Part shown: in pieces, positions 34,843-45,449 of the stretch
Numbering within the stretch: the stretch's first letter is position 1
Layout of the letters: the number at the start of each line of letters is the position of its first letter
From: Dactylonectria macrodidyma
Lineage: Eukaryota; Ascomycota; Sordariomycetes; Hypocreales; Nectriaceae
DNA length: 64,000 nt
Direction: 5' to 3'
Assembly: GCA_020744425.1 (NCBI GenBank)
Contig: JAGMUV010000001.1
Span: 6,014,001-6,078,000, forward strand
The notes under the pieces: generated by a model
What the model was told of the DNA's origin: nothing
The model's database searches: none
Seen by the model: the letters and a program-made list of their open reading frames with translations, nothing else
Program-made: the position numbers and the translations under genes

Positions 34843-37800
34843 ATGGCGTCTCCTATCCTCAAACGCCCGGCTCTAGGGCAAGTTGCCGCCCTAGGAAGTC
34901 TCTACGATGCTCGCAGCGACGCCTTCCTCCCATCGTCCCTGTTCGACGAACCTCTTCGTTCCGATGCCGTGGAGACCACCCAACACCAGTCGCCCGCCAT
35001 CAAAGTCATCAATGGGGACACCTTCACAGAGAAGTTCGATGCATGCGGCATCGATGGCGAACTGGGTGTCAGCGTCCTAGCTGGACTTGCCAAGGTCGAG
35101 GGATCTGGCCTCTACTTGTTCGACAAGCGCGACACGAACCAAGCTGTGCAGTTTTCTCTACGCTACGATTTCACGACTGTAGAAGAGAAGCTCAATCTCA
35201 CTCCCAGTGGTATTAAGGAATGCGTCGCGCTCAACGTTTTTGACACTGATGTAGCTACTCACGTCGTGACTGGTGTTTGCTGGGGTGCCCGCTACGTCTT
35301 CACCGCTAAGCGACAACTTGATCCCTCTGAAGACAAACGCGAGGTATCTAGCAACCTAGAGGCACAGATTTCTTTGCTCGAGACGGCAGGACTGTCACGA
35401 GTCGAAGATGTGACCCATACTCATCCTGAAAGCTCTGCCGAACTAGCCGTATTCGGAGACAACCTCGCCAACCTTCCCTTCCTGACCGACTTCGCCGACG
35501 CCCAGAACGTCATCAAGAACATACCTGGCGATATCGCCAGAGCTGGCGACGGAAAGGGCCAACCACTGGTCTACGCCCTGATGCCACTCTCTCTGCTCGC
35601 CGCGTTTCGGATCCTTGACATCAAGGCCGACATCACCTACCGTCAGCTGGGGGCTGACTGCGCCCAAAGATGTGTGCAGCTATTTGACGATATCCGAGAC
35701 GCAACCCAACGACTCAGCGACTATTTCGCTCGACTGCAGACTCATCCAGCCTGTGTTCCGCCTGAACATATTGACTCCATTGCACAACTTCTCGCTAGGA
35801 TCAAAACTCTGGAAGTCATACCAGAGGCTGACTTCGCGAGCCTGGTTAAGGACGTTCGAAGCGGCAAGGCGAGTGATCAGCAACTTTGGACTCGGCTCAC
35901 AGAATTCATTGGAGATAACTCGCCTCCCAATGTTCTGTCCGCTATGACATACGAAGATAAAATGGATTTCCAAGATCTTCTCAGACATGAGGGAGCACAC
36001 CTCGTCGGCTACAAGGGCCCGTCAGTATCCGCCTTGTTGCACGGGAATCAGTATGACGACGCGTTTATCTTTTACTTCAACGAACATGTCCGTCATCATT
36101 CCGACGTGTGGGAGGAGAATCTTGCAGCATTCCGAGACATACTTGAAGATCAGTCTCACCACAAACTCGCTATCGCTGTCGATCAGGACGCAGTTAGCCA
36201 CGATGCTCACGGCACTTCCCTGGAGAAGCCCTACATCTCACATTTACGGAGAGGACGAGTCATCAGCGAAGACCTTGTAGAGAAACGCAAGGTCCTGGCC
36301 GCCAACTGTGTGATGCGCGTTGCCGAGGACGCGCTAGACCGCTCCGTGAACGGCAAACCTCTCGACAGAAGAGCCGTGAAGATTCCCTGTCCACACTACA
36401 GCTGCGACCAGAAGCTGCAATGCAACTGGATCTGTGGCTCTTGCCAGTCGGCAGTCGAGTACGGTGTTGTTGATGGTTTTCTCTACTGTGATTGCGGAGC
36501 GAGCATCTACCACAAGTGGGAGTTTAAGTGCAACGATCTGAAACACGGCTCAGACTGGGATCAGTATGAGCGTGGCAAGCTTCTTCGGAAGCTCAAGGCG
36601 CTAGAGCCGTTCGAGGATCTCAACATCTTGATCCTGGGCGAGACAGGAGTTGGGAAATCGACATGGATCAACGCATTCATCAACTATCTCTCGTACGAAT
36701 CAATCGGCGATGCATTGGACGCCGAGGACTTCAAATGGGTCATTCCTTGCTCCTTTCAGACACAAACCGCCGTTGACGGCAAATTTGTCGAAACGGAAAT
36801 CAAGATTGGCTCGAGTCAGTCAGAAAAGGATGGTTCTGGAGGTCAATCGGCCACGCAGTCGACCGAAGTGTATACTGTTACTATCGGCAAGACGCGCGTC
36901 CGTCTTATCGACACGCCTGGAATTGGAGATACTCGTGGTGTTGGTCAGGATAATTCTAACATGAACGACATCTTGACGGTCTTGCGGACTTACAACAACC
37001 TTCACGGAGTTCTCATCCTCTTGAAACCAAATGCCGCTCGATTGACCGTCATGTTCCGATTCTGCATCAAACAGCTGTTGACACACCTCCATCGCAACGC
37101 TGCCAACAACATTGTATTTGGATTCACAAACACCCGCGGCTCCAATTACAAGCCTGGCGATACCTTCAAGCCCTTGAATACCCTTCTATCCGAGTACAAA
37201 GACGTCAACATAGGTTTATTCGAGAACAACGTGTACTGCTTCGACTCGGAAAGCTTCCGATACCTTGCCGCCAAAAAAAAAGGTATTGACATTGGCCACT
37301 TGGAAGACAACCGTCGCAGCTGGGAATATTCGGTCGGGGAGTGCGAGCGGCTCGTTAAGCACTGCCAAGGCATCACTCCTCATCAAGTGCGCAGCACCAT
37401 TAACCTCAATGAAACTCGAAACACGATTCACCGACTCACAGAGCCAATGACCCGCATTGCTGAGAAGATCAGAGCGAGCATCGACGTGAACAATGATGCC
37501 ATCATGGAGCTTCGGGACTTCGAACTCACGCGGCAAGAACTTCAGCAGCGCCTCTTCGTCCAGAAGGAGACTCTAAAGTCCGAAAAGGTGGAAAGCCCGC
37601 AAACAGTGTGTACACACGACGATTGTGTCGAGATTCGCACCGATTTCGAAGGCAAAACAGAGACTGCCACAACCATCTACAAGACCGTTTGTCACCAAGG
37701 CTGCTACTTGACGAGCGTCGATCGCAACAAAAAAGGTCACCCTGAATTGCAAAGATGCCAAGCGATGAATTCAGCCGGCATGTGCAAATGTGGTCACACT

Positions 37801-38598
37801 TGGATGGACCATATGCACATCTACTACCAGTATGTGCCAACGACTTACCAGCACCGAGATGCGGCGACAGACAGAGATCTAATCAAGAACGCCGACAACA
37901 TCCAGCTCAGAGAGGAAGCAATCCGGATGAAGAAGGAGGCCATTGAGGAATTCAAGCTTGAACACCGACAAGTCCAAGAAGCGGCCATCCAGTTTGGGTT
38001 CTTCCTCAAGAGACACGCCATCACACCCTACAACGACGCTACCGTCGAGTACATCGATATGCTCATCGACCAGGAGAGGCGGAAGATGAAGGTCGGCGGA
38101 TCAGACCAACGTCATAGTAAACTTGAGAAGGAGAAAGCTGATTATCTTCAAAGGGTGGAAGTACTAGAGAAGGCCATGAAGCAGGGCGACGAGTCCAAAC
38201 TCCTGGATGATACGGGTGTGGCGCAGCTGGTTGACAGCCTATACGGCCTGCCTCGATTCGGGGATGACCTCCGAAACATTGTCAAGATCCAGGAGAGTGC
38301 GGCTGAGTCTACATATCGAGAACGGTCCTACAATGTTCCAGGGGGAGCGCACTTCAGTCGTCGACGCGAGAGAAACCAGACTCGAACTGACGAACGCCAC
38401 AATGCAGATCCTGGGGAGGGACCTTCGGCTCCAGTGAACACCATTTCGTCTTATGAACCGATCCCTGGATCGTTTCCTAGGGAACCTACTGGAGGTACTG
38501 TCAGAGTGGGACCTCGTGCCCGTTCCGTAGCACCGCATGAACCAACTCGGAGGCGGGGAATCTGGGGAACTATCACAAGATTTGTCTCGGGCTTTTGA
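34843..38598 (+). CDS. SNTX-like (MACPF-related) N-terminus fused to a P-loop GTPase domain
   Basis: One uninterrupted frame of 1251 residues. Residues 1-160 carry the start pattern of the stonustoxin/verrucotoxin family (RPALG...LGSLYDAR, then the FTEKFDACGIDGELGVSVLAG strand pair). That region in the fish proteins has a MACPF/perforin-like fold. Residues about 240-370 look like a helical bundle and 380-500 could match the thioredoxin-like part of the same family. A Cys-rich knot (about 514-560) precedes the G domain: GETGVGKST at 599-607 (G1), DTPG at 690-693 (G3), and TNTRG at 762-766 in place of the usual TKxD (G4). A second Cys/His-rich patch (about 920-990), coiled coil and a basic tail follow. 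No signal peptide, so it is intracellular. Pore formation is not shown; the role is unknown. Confidence 0.85.
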   Translation: MASPILKRPALGQVAALGSLYDARSDAFLPSSLFDEPLRSDAVETTQHQSPAIKVINGDTFTEKFDACGIDGELGVSVLAGLAKVEGSGLYLFDKRDTNQAVQFSLRYDFTTVEEKLNLTPSGIKECVALNVFDTDVATHVVTGVCWGARYVFTAKRQLDPSEDKREVSSNLEAQISLLETAGLSRVEDVTHTHPESSAELAVFGDNLANLPFLTDFADAQNVIKNIPGDIARAGDGKGQPLVYALMPLSLLAAFRILDIKADITYRQLGADCAQRCVQLFDDIRDATQRLSDYFARLQTHPACVPPEHIDSIAQLLARIKTLEVIPEADFASLVKDVRSGKASDQQLWTRLTEFIGDNSPPNVLSAMTYEDKMDFQDLLRHEGAHLVGYKGPSVSALLHGNQYDDAFIFYFNEHVRHHSDVWEENLAAFRDILEDQSHHKLAIAVDQDAVSHDAHGTSLEKPYISHLRRGRVISEDLVEKRKVLAANCVMRVAEDALDRSVNGKPLDRRAVKIPCPHYSCDQKLQCNWICGSCQSAVEYGVVDGFLYCDCGASIYHKWEFKCNDLKHGSDWDQYERGKLLRKLKALEPFEDLNILILGETGVGKSTWINAFINYLSYESIGDALDAEDFKWVIPCSFQTQTAVDGKFVETEIKIGSSQSEKDGSGGQSATQSTEVYTVTIGKTRVRLIDTPGIGDTRGVGQDNSNMNDILTVLRTYNNLHGVLILLKPNAARLTVMFRFCIKQLLTHLHRNAANNIVFGFTNTRGSNYKPGDTFKPLNTLLSEYKDVNIGLFENNVYCFDSESFRYLAAKKKGIDIGHLEDNRRSWEYSVGECERLVKHCQGITPHQVRSTINLNETRNTIHRLTEPMTRIAEKIRASIDVNNDAIMELRDFELTRQELQQRLFVQKETLKSEKVESPQTVCTHDDCVEIRTDFEGKTETATTIYKTVCHQGCYLTSVDRNKKGHPELQRCQAMNSAGMCKCGHTWMDHMHIYYQYVPTTYQHRDAATDRDLIKNADNIQLREEAIRMKKEAIEEFKLEHRQVQEAAIQFGFFLKRHAITPYNDATVEYIDMLIDQERRKMKVGGSDQRHSKLEKEKADYLQRVEVLEKAMKQGDESKLLDDTGVAQLVDSLYGLPRFGDDLRNIVKIQESAAESTYRERSYNVPGGAHFSRRRERNQTRTDERHNADPGEGPSAPVNTISSYEPIPGSFPREPTGGTVRVGPRARSVAPHEPTRRRGIWGTITRFVSGF

Positions 38599-39567
38599 AG
38601 ATAATACGCAAATGCTGGTTCAAGGCACACACTACCTACCCTAGACGTCCCCAATATGAGGAGGGGATTTTCAGCGATCTGGATACGAATATCGCCAGGG
38701 GGGTCATTGACATTGAAGCGTATTGTTTAGGAGTGTTCCGTAATCGGAAACAGAGTGGTTAGTCTAGTCTAGACTCTATCTAGTCCTTAGGAAAGGCCCA
38801 TACTGCAGCCTGCGGTCCCGAATACCGCGTTGGGGATAGTCTATTTTGCGTTCCTAATCATGAAGCCAGTGCCTGTACTGTCTAATACGAAGGTTGCTGG
38901 CATGAGTTTCAGTTGTCTGCCTGACGAGACTGTCAGTAACAGCACGGGCCTCTAGAGGTATTTTAAAAAAAGGGAAAACCTAAAGTTTATGGAAATCGTT
39001 CCAGATTTGAGAGAGAGGTCTAGGGGGGTCGATAGGGTGCGGTGGAGCAACTTCTTAAAGCCCCACGGTTATGAAGTTCCATCTATAGGGTAAGTACTAC
39101 AGCTGAGAAGGTAGTGTCGTGATCTTGACATCAGTGTCGATGTATTCTCCTACCTACCCAGTAGAGAGGTATTTCTAAGCATATAGCCCTTCATTTAAAC
39201 AGTTGCGGCAAATGGTATCCAGCAACTTTTTCTTTCTAGAGTACGCGATGGCTTAGTGTCTATCTCACGCCCACACTGCTGCCGACGTTGAGTTGCAATA
39301 TAAAATTGTTACAAAAATCTCAATCCCTCCGTTGTATGAATCCGGCGAATCTACTGTACAATTTTGAACAGCATGATTTGGTAAGGGTTGTTGAAATATT
39401 ACCGCGCCACGACCTGAACATAACATTCTAGGAGAGCCGTATTAGCGATAAGTATTGCTTTAGGTCATACATATCGGCATTGCCAAAGGACGTGTGTGTT
39501 GCCATCGACCACTCAGAAAGGTAGAATCTATTAGAGCCGCTGTGATTTCAAACTTGAGAAATTTGAC
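38599..39567. other. Intergenic
   Basis: No gene seen between the SNTX-like/GTPase gene and the convergent CBM21 gene. A palindromic AGTCTAGTCTAGACT block lies near 38760. Confidence 0.55.
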
Positions 39568-40692
39568 TCAAGAGACAGCTTCACTAAGGCTGGATATTGT
39601 CGATCTTTGGGAGAACGAAGAGAATGACGACTTGAAACAAACAACTGCGGTGTCCCTAGATGGCGCATCGTTTTTTCTCCAAGCATCATTTCGCTTTGCG
39701 GCTCGAACTGTGGCATCAAGTGAGGCACTGATGCTGTAATATTCTCTCCAATCTAGCCCGCGAAGAGAACCAGTCGTGGACCTTCTTGGCGTGTGGTTTT
39801 TGGAGACTTCATTTTGTGGATGCAGCGAAATACCATGGGCCGGGACATCACCCTGGCGTGGTAAAATCTTCTTGAAGAAGCAGACCTCAAAGTTGCGGCC
39901 AGAGTTATTGTCCCAAAATTCTTGACCGTTGACTATGTAGCGGACGCATAGGTGGGCAATCTTGGATTCAAGATGGAGGATGTCGGACAGCTCAATGGTA
40001 AAGACAAAGAAGTCGTAACCAAAGGGAGCTTTTTCGAGCACCACTCTATCGCAATACCTTGCGTCGACGTTGGAGGTCGTCTTCCAGTTGTCAAACGTGA
40101 AGCGGCATGTGACTGACTTGTGGTATGCCGCGTTTCTCACGGCTACAACGCCTTGCAACGACTTTTGGTCGGCTAGCAATCGCAGTTTCTTGAGACACAC
40201 GAAACGAGACTGGTGAAAAGTCGACTGTGGCTGGAAGTTGGGTGTAACCATCTCCCATTGGCACGCCGCTTGGGGCCGAAAGGCGGGATATTCCAGGCTA
40301 GCCTTATCAGCGTAGCCGAGTCGTGATCCAGCGTTGATAGACATGGGACAATCTAGTCGGAAAAAGTCGACGGTCTCCTCCAAGTGGCTGTGGAAGTTGA
40401 CAGACTTTGTGGCGGTGGGGCTTGGTGGCTCGCTGGCAGGACGCGTACGAGCTGTTGGGCGCAGGATTGGGCGGACTATTTCACCAGACAGCTTGCGTAG
40501 TACGCGTGGTCTTCTGTGTTGGCCGTGCTCTGCTTCATCTTCAGATTCGCTGGCGATGGCGGCATCCTCGAAACTGGAAGTGGTGGCACTGACCCCTGCG
40601 GGTTCCGTGTGCAACGGCCATGGCAGATCAAAATGGATCTTTTCTGACCGCGACGAGCATGGGGATCGTGTTAATGGGGTAGTGTACGGCAT
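39568..40692 (-). CDS. Protein phosphatase 1 glycogen-targeting subunit (CBM21)
   Basis: Intronless, 374 residues from the ATG at 40692. A PP1-docking RVxF-type motif, KSVNF, is at residues 96-100 and is followed by the LEETVDFFRLDCP segment common to these regulators. The CBM21 carbohydrate-binding domain spans about 161-273. It includes VRNAAYHKSVTCRFTFDNW (ending at Trp203) and the ligand loop FWDNNSGRNF around Trp260. Family members (yeast Gac1/Pig1, animal PPP1R3) bring protein phosphatase 1 to glycogen, favouring glycogen synthase activation. The N-terminal 80 residues and the C-terminal 95 are disordered and Ser-rich. The family call is firm; which paralogue cannot be told. Confidence 0.92.
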   Translation of the reverse strand: MPYTTPLTRSPCSSRSEKIHFDLPWPLHTEPAGVSATTSSFEDAAIASESEDEAEHGQHRRPRVLRKLSGEIVRPILRPTARTRPASEPPSPTATKSVNFHSHLEETVDFFRLDCPMSINAGSRLGYADKASLEYPAFRPQAACQWEMVTPNFQPQSTFHQSRFVCLKKLRLLADQKSLQGVVAVRNAAYHKSVTCRFTFDNWKTTSNVDARYCDRVVLEKAPFGYDFFVFTIELSDILHLESKIAHLCVRYIVNGQEFWDNNSGRNFEVCFFKKILPRQGDVPAHGISLHPQNEVSKNHTPRRSTTGSLRGLDWREYYSISASLDATVRAAKRNDAWRKNDAPSRDTAVVCFKSSFSSFSQRSTISSLSEAVS

Positions 40693-42301
40693 TTTGAATC
40701 TGGGATATGGGAATACGACGCAAGCACTCAAGGATGAGGTGGAATAGATTGCTTTATCAGAGTTGCCGAGAGAGGGTACTGACGAAGCTGATGGGAATGG
40801 TGAAAATCACCCCATGAAAGCCATGTTCAAATGATGGTGATGGTGGCCAGTGATGAAACATGCACCAAGCGGAGGACTGCGTTTCCTTTCTCTTGGTCTA
40901 CATTGGTCGAGGAGAATGCATGGCAAGCGGCGCCACCGGCAATCAGATCATGTTGCTCCCGAGCCAGCGGTTCACATGCCATTCCACAAACATGATGCAA
41001 CTCTATTGCATGCACGGTTCTTGGGCTGAAATGGGTCGAGACCGCGTCAATCAGACCACCTACATCCCTCTTAGACTCTTAGCTATCACAGCCACGGGGG
41101 GAGCTCGTCAATAGCCTGGCGGTGCGATGGGACATCAACCTAGAAGCCGTACCTTAATACAGGCTCTTTAATCTGTAGTGGGTCAGCTGATGCCTTTCAT
41201 TATGCGGGTGTATACCAATCCCTGTTAGAGGCTGTGTCTGATCCGGCGGAACGGAACAGGTGGAATGTCCGAACCACCCGAGGCATTGATACCTTCAACC
41301 GAGACCGATCTTCCTGGCACCCTACCCCGTGACTAAGCGGGCTTGGTGCCATGACCCCTTCTAGTTCAACTGATAAACGATAAATTGTGGGATACTCACA
41401 CATTTGTGTCTCATTCCCCTGCGACAGAGTTATTCTGCTTCGAGTAGGTTGCTTTCACGTGACTATGATGGTGTCCTTGGAAGAAGAGGAATGAAAAGGC
41501 ACAAATCGGATGAGCGTGGCTTAATCTCACCGAGAAAACAAGTCACAAATCTCTGACACCATTTATTCATCTGTTCAGGCGCAACGAGGACCTAAATGAT
41601 CTCTCAATGCCCGATTCCATCCCATACCTATTACACATATCTTCGTTGCTCAACATATCCGTTTCCACTCACATCCTCCATACCAACCCTCATCTCGGGT
41701 TTGGCCTGGGGGCAGTTGCATCCAATTCTCTGGGTAAGCCCCACAGTCCCGGCACTCACAGCCGGTCGATGAATGCCGGTGGCCAAGTCTCTGCAGCTTA
41801 GAGCTTTAATTTCTACTCTCCGGTTTTGATGGAGCGGGGCAACAAAAACCTTGGCCAAAAGCTTGACCTGATGTGCACTGCGTCATGCTTAACTCACCCT
41901 ATCCCTTTGCAACAGCTAAGGCATACTGGTCGTACCAATCCACTTTATTCTCCACTATCCTGTCTCTATCGGAAGAACAAAAGCGGTACCATTACTAGTG
42001 GCGAATACTGCCTGCCAGCTGTGAGTGCGAAGTTGCGATTAGTACTCTGAGATAGTGAGGAGACTTCTATCCTAACCCAATTTCAGTGATATATGGTGTA
42101 TCCAATATTCAGCGTATCATAATAGCTAAAAAAGCAAAATCAGTGGATCGGTACGGCCAGTATGCCTTAGCTGTTGCAAAGGGATGCACCAGCCTGGTAG
42201 GGCAGGGTACATACGTACATTCTATTACCCCGGCCTTCGAGCTCAGGGCACAACGCACGCACGAATTACACAGCAATTTATAATGCCAAGCGAGTGTCTT
42301 C

Positions 42302-42371
42302 TTCGGCGACCACACACGTCTAACGTTCACCGCAAGTGCCTCTTCGGCGACTACACGCGTCTTTCGGCGAC
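42302..42371. repeat. Three TTCGGCGAC direct repeats
   Basis: TTCGGCGAC occurs at 42302, 42343 and 42363, each followed by a related (C/T)(A)(C/A)A(A/C)(A/G)CG(C/T) block such as CACACACGTC, TACACGCGTC and CAAACGCATA. Origin unknown. Confidence 0.6.
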
Positions 42372-43438
42372 CAAACGCATACACCATCCACTATCCACTA
42401 CAAATGACATGACTACAACCCACATGTTGGTTGAACCTGACTCCATTTACGGTTGCGGCTGAGGCTGCCCGAAAAGTCGTCTGCAATGTCAAAACATCAT
42501 ATCATGGCAAAGTAGCTTGCGTTCTCTTGAACGAGAGCCTGTCGCGACAGCCTACATGAGCTTGTTTCTCTGGCGTTGCTTTTGGTCTTCCTTCGTACAC
42601 GCACTAACCAACCCGCCTGCAGATTTAGCCCCCCAGAAGCTGACGTTGCCCCGCATGGACTTACTAACCCCTAGGATGGACCCCTTTGGCGTAATAAGTG
42701 TGTCTGGATTTTCGGGTGAGTGGCGCAATTACCAGATGTTGTGATGATAATACGTGCAAACCCGAAGCGTGATCCTTCGATATTCTTGATCCACGGCTCA
42801 ACACTAGACTTGACAATGGCATGATAGGATTACCTGTTGTCCTGCCCTGCGACGTAGAACATCTGAGTTGGCGGCAACACGTTGTGCAATTATTGGGCAG
42901 GTTCCATTCGGACACAGACAGACTGTGAGGGACAGGTGCTTCTGCAAAAGCATCCCTTCGCGTACACGGCATCGTTACGCAGTGATTGCGTGTTTAAGCT
43001 GAGTGTTAGCGTTTCATCCTCTCCTCTTTGGAGTAAGCTGGAGCATGTCCAATTTGCTCGACTGTTGTTATCAAATATCGTCTGGGTAATTTAGAATGTG
43101 CATATTAATTTCCCTCCGTCAATTTTACCTAACAATCCACAAAATCACCATTGAGGAACCAGACACTGCAGGGATAGGCTCGATGTGAGAGCTCCGTTGG
43201 GCTGCTATCGCTTTCAGACTAATGACGTCTCGTATGCTGTTCCATTCACGAAGCAGCAGTTCTTAAACAACGTTATTGAGAGAGCTTTTCGTGATATCTC
43301 ATATAAACCTTTTCGTTTCTTTTGAATGCAATGTAACAAGGAGGTATGAACTTGACCTTTCATCTCCCACCCGGGACTTCGAACTATGGGAATCTAGGTG
43401 TTTTCCGTCGTGCTCCTAACTGGATTGAGCGCTTTACC

Positions 43439-43468
43439 CCGTATAGGCAAATTACTTTGCCTATACGG
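43439..43468. repeat. Perfect 13-bp inverted repeat (hairpin)
   Basis: CCGTATAGGCAAA is followed by a 4-base loop TTAC and its exact reverse complement TTTGCCTATACGG. The stem is perfect. No T run follows, so it does not resemble a simple pol III or bacterial-type terminator. Confidence 0.85.
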
Positions 43469-44917
43469 CAGCATTGATTGCTAGGCCAGGATCCAGAATA
43501 CTACAGAGGATTGTCGAGACTGTTCAAACGCTATTCATTCCCGGGTCAAGGGCACTTCACTCAACCAGCTTCCTGGCCTGATGTTTTTTATCTGCCACGT
43601 TTACCTCTTTCTGCCTTAGGAGGACGAATTATTTGACTCTTGCATCGCTCGGGTTGGTTCTCCGTTCCATTACCTGCAGGAAGTTGTGCTTTGCCGGCAT
43701 GCAGCTTGTGAAGATTAGTGATCACAGGGATGCGACTCAACACCCAATCTTGAATGGATCCCCACCCCTGGACGAAGCTTGAGCATCTGAGGGTCTGGAT
43801 CTTGGGAATAAGGCCTACCAGTAAATAGTACGGCATGTGAGTACTGCACTGTACCCACATGAGCATGCATGAAGCCCCCGCCAGGCCACACCGTTGATAG
43901 TCCGGGCGGTATTCACCAATATGCGGGGTTTCCCCTTATTGTTGTTGGGACCAGATAGTTCCTGTTTGATTGAATGATGCCGCCAACTTAGGAACAGTGA
44001 CATTGGCGTCTGTTGACTCTGCCACAAGATTTTAAGGGTGGCAGTACAATCCATGTCATAGCTCCAGGTCCCCGTTTCGCCCACCTAAGCTTGGCGATCG
44101 ATCAACCTAATCAATCGGACCAGGCCGCATGGGGATTCCTGGAGGATCCTGAAGGGTGCTTAAGTAATTTCTGTTCTGGGCTATTCCGAACCAGCCCTGT
44201 ATGGGGTTCTTGATGGGGTCTTTGAATGGGGGTCTTTTCGATGGTACAGTAGCAGGACCCTCCAATGGACCCAAGGCCCTGTTTGATGCGTTCTGCGACT
44301 TGATTCTATATTCTGTAGTAGTGGCTGAAGACGAGCCATAAGCACGTAGAAACGAAAATCCGATCGCAAGACCTGTCAAGTCCATGTGTCTAGTTCGCCT
44401 TTCATAGTTGTGGCTTCGAGGTCTGGTACTCCCATGCCCACCGACTGAATGCCGTTGCGTCAATCCATGCTGCCCTACAGGAGATATTTCTGTAAAGGCA
44501 GAAAAGAATAAGAAAAAGAAATCGGGAATCAGGGTTTCAATTTCATCTCACAGTATCTTCAATATCCGAAATCAGTCACCGAAAATCAATCAACTCATTG
44601 ACTAGGCAAGCAACGTGAAGTTCTTATGGAATGAGAGTGCTTGACAAAAAAAAAAAAGCAAAAAAATCGGGGTGAGGACTATCTCATCATTACGCCAGAG
44701 TCACCCGTGTTCACTCTATTAACGAAAAGAAGCAGCCAAACGATGTATGAAACAGGAAGGCGCCTAGCTCCTCTTGTTTTCAGGCGTACTCGAGCAGTCG
44801 TTTAAGATGCGTCCCTGCAGAGAACCCGATAATTGCGAAGAAATGACTCGTGATGAGACATACACGCAGATGGGACTCAACCTCTGTTAAAAATGAAATC
44901 AACATCTAAAACCCCAA

Positions 44918-44925
44918 CACGTGGG
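44918..44925. promoter_or_regulatory. CACGTGGG, possible Pho4/NUC-1 type site
   Basis: The E-box CACGTG with GG on its 3' side matches the known high-affinity site of the yeast Pho4 factor (NUC-1/PalcA in filamentous fungi). It lies 525 bp upstream of a GIT1-like gene; GIT1 in yeast is induced by phosphate starvation. One 8-mer can arise by chance, so this is a suggestion only. Confidence 0.35.
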
Positions 44926-45449
44926 TTTAGTTCAATCTTTCCTTCACTTTACGGTGGATCAATCCACCATAAAGGCAAACTGACAAGCATTGACGGTTTG
45001 TCAAGATACTTAGATAGTCGTCGGTCGTGGAAATGAAGCACTTTTGCCTATCTCCCAGCACTTATACGGAGCTGGTGGTGGATCCCCAATGCGGAGTTCA
45101 GCCGATGCATCAAGCACATGGCTGATCAGCGACGTATCATAGGTCGACTCGGAAGCGGCTCGCCGACAGGAACCAATCTTGGCAACGGTTTCCTGGACCG
45201 AGTCCCACCTTGACGTCGTCACCTTGGCTCAAAGAGGAATCAGATTGCAACTTCACGGCATATCGGCACTGGCGACTCAACCCAGAGATGTGGGCTTGGG
45301 AATATGGCATCTGGATGTGAGGCAGCTTGTTGGGGTGTCGCGTGCTATAAAGATGTCTAGAGTTACCCATTATTTTTGGTGTTTGGTTGCAGCACTGCAC
45401 TTCCCTAATTACACTAAGAGCAAGCCGATATCGACAAACAATATCAACG

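Larger units (their letters stand above)
40693..44917. other. Long intergenic stretch with no recognised gene
   Basis: More than 4 kb without a convincing gene. Open frames up to about 130 codons occur on both strands but overlap one another and have no motif. The composition is near normal rather than strongly AT-rich. Small structures inside are listed separately: TTCGGCGAC repeats at 42302, a perfect hairpin at 43439. An A-rich patch sits at 44646-44667. Unrecognised non-coding RNA genes or a decayed gene cannot be excluded. Confidence 0.5.

Noticed and set aside
36820..37840. Minus-strand frames of about 90-105 codons inside the SNTX-like/GTPase gene
   Set aside because: They are mirror frames of a strongly supported long coding region.
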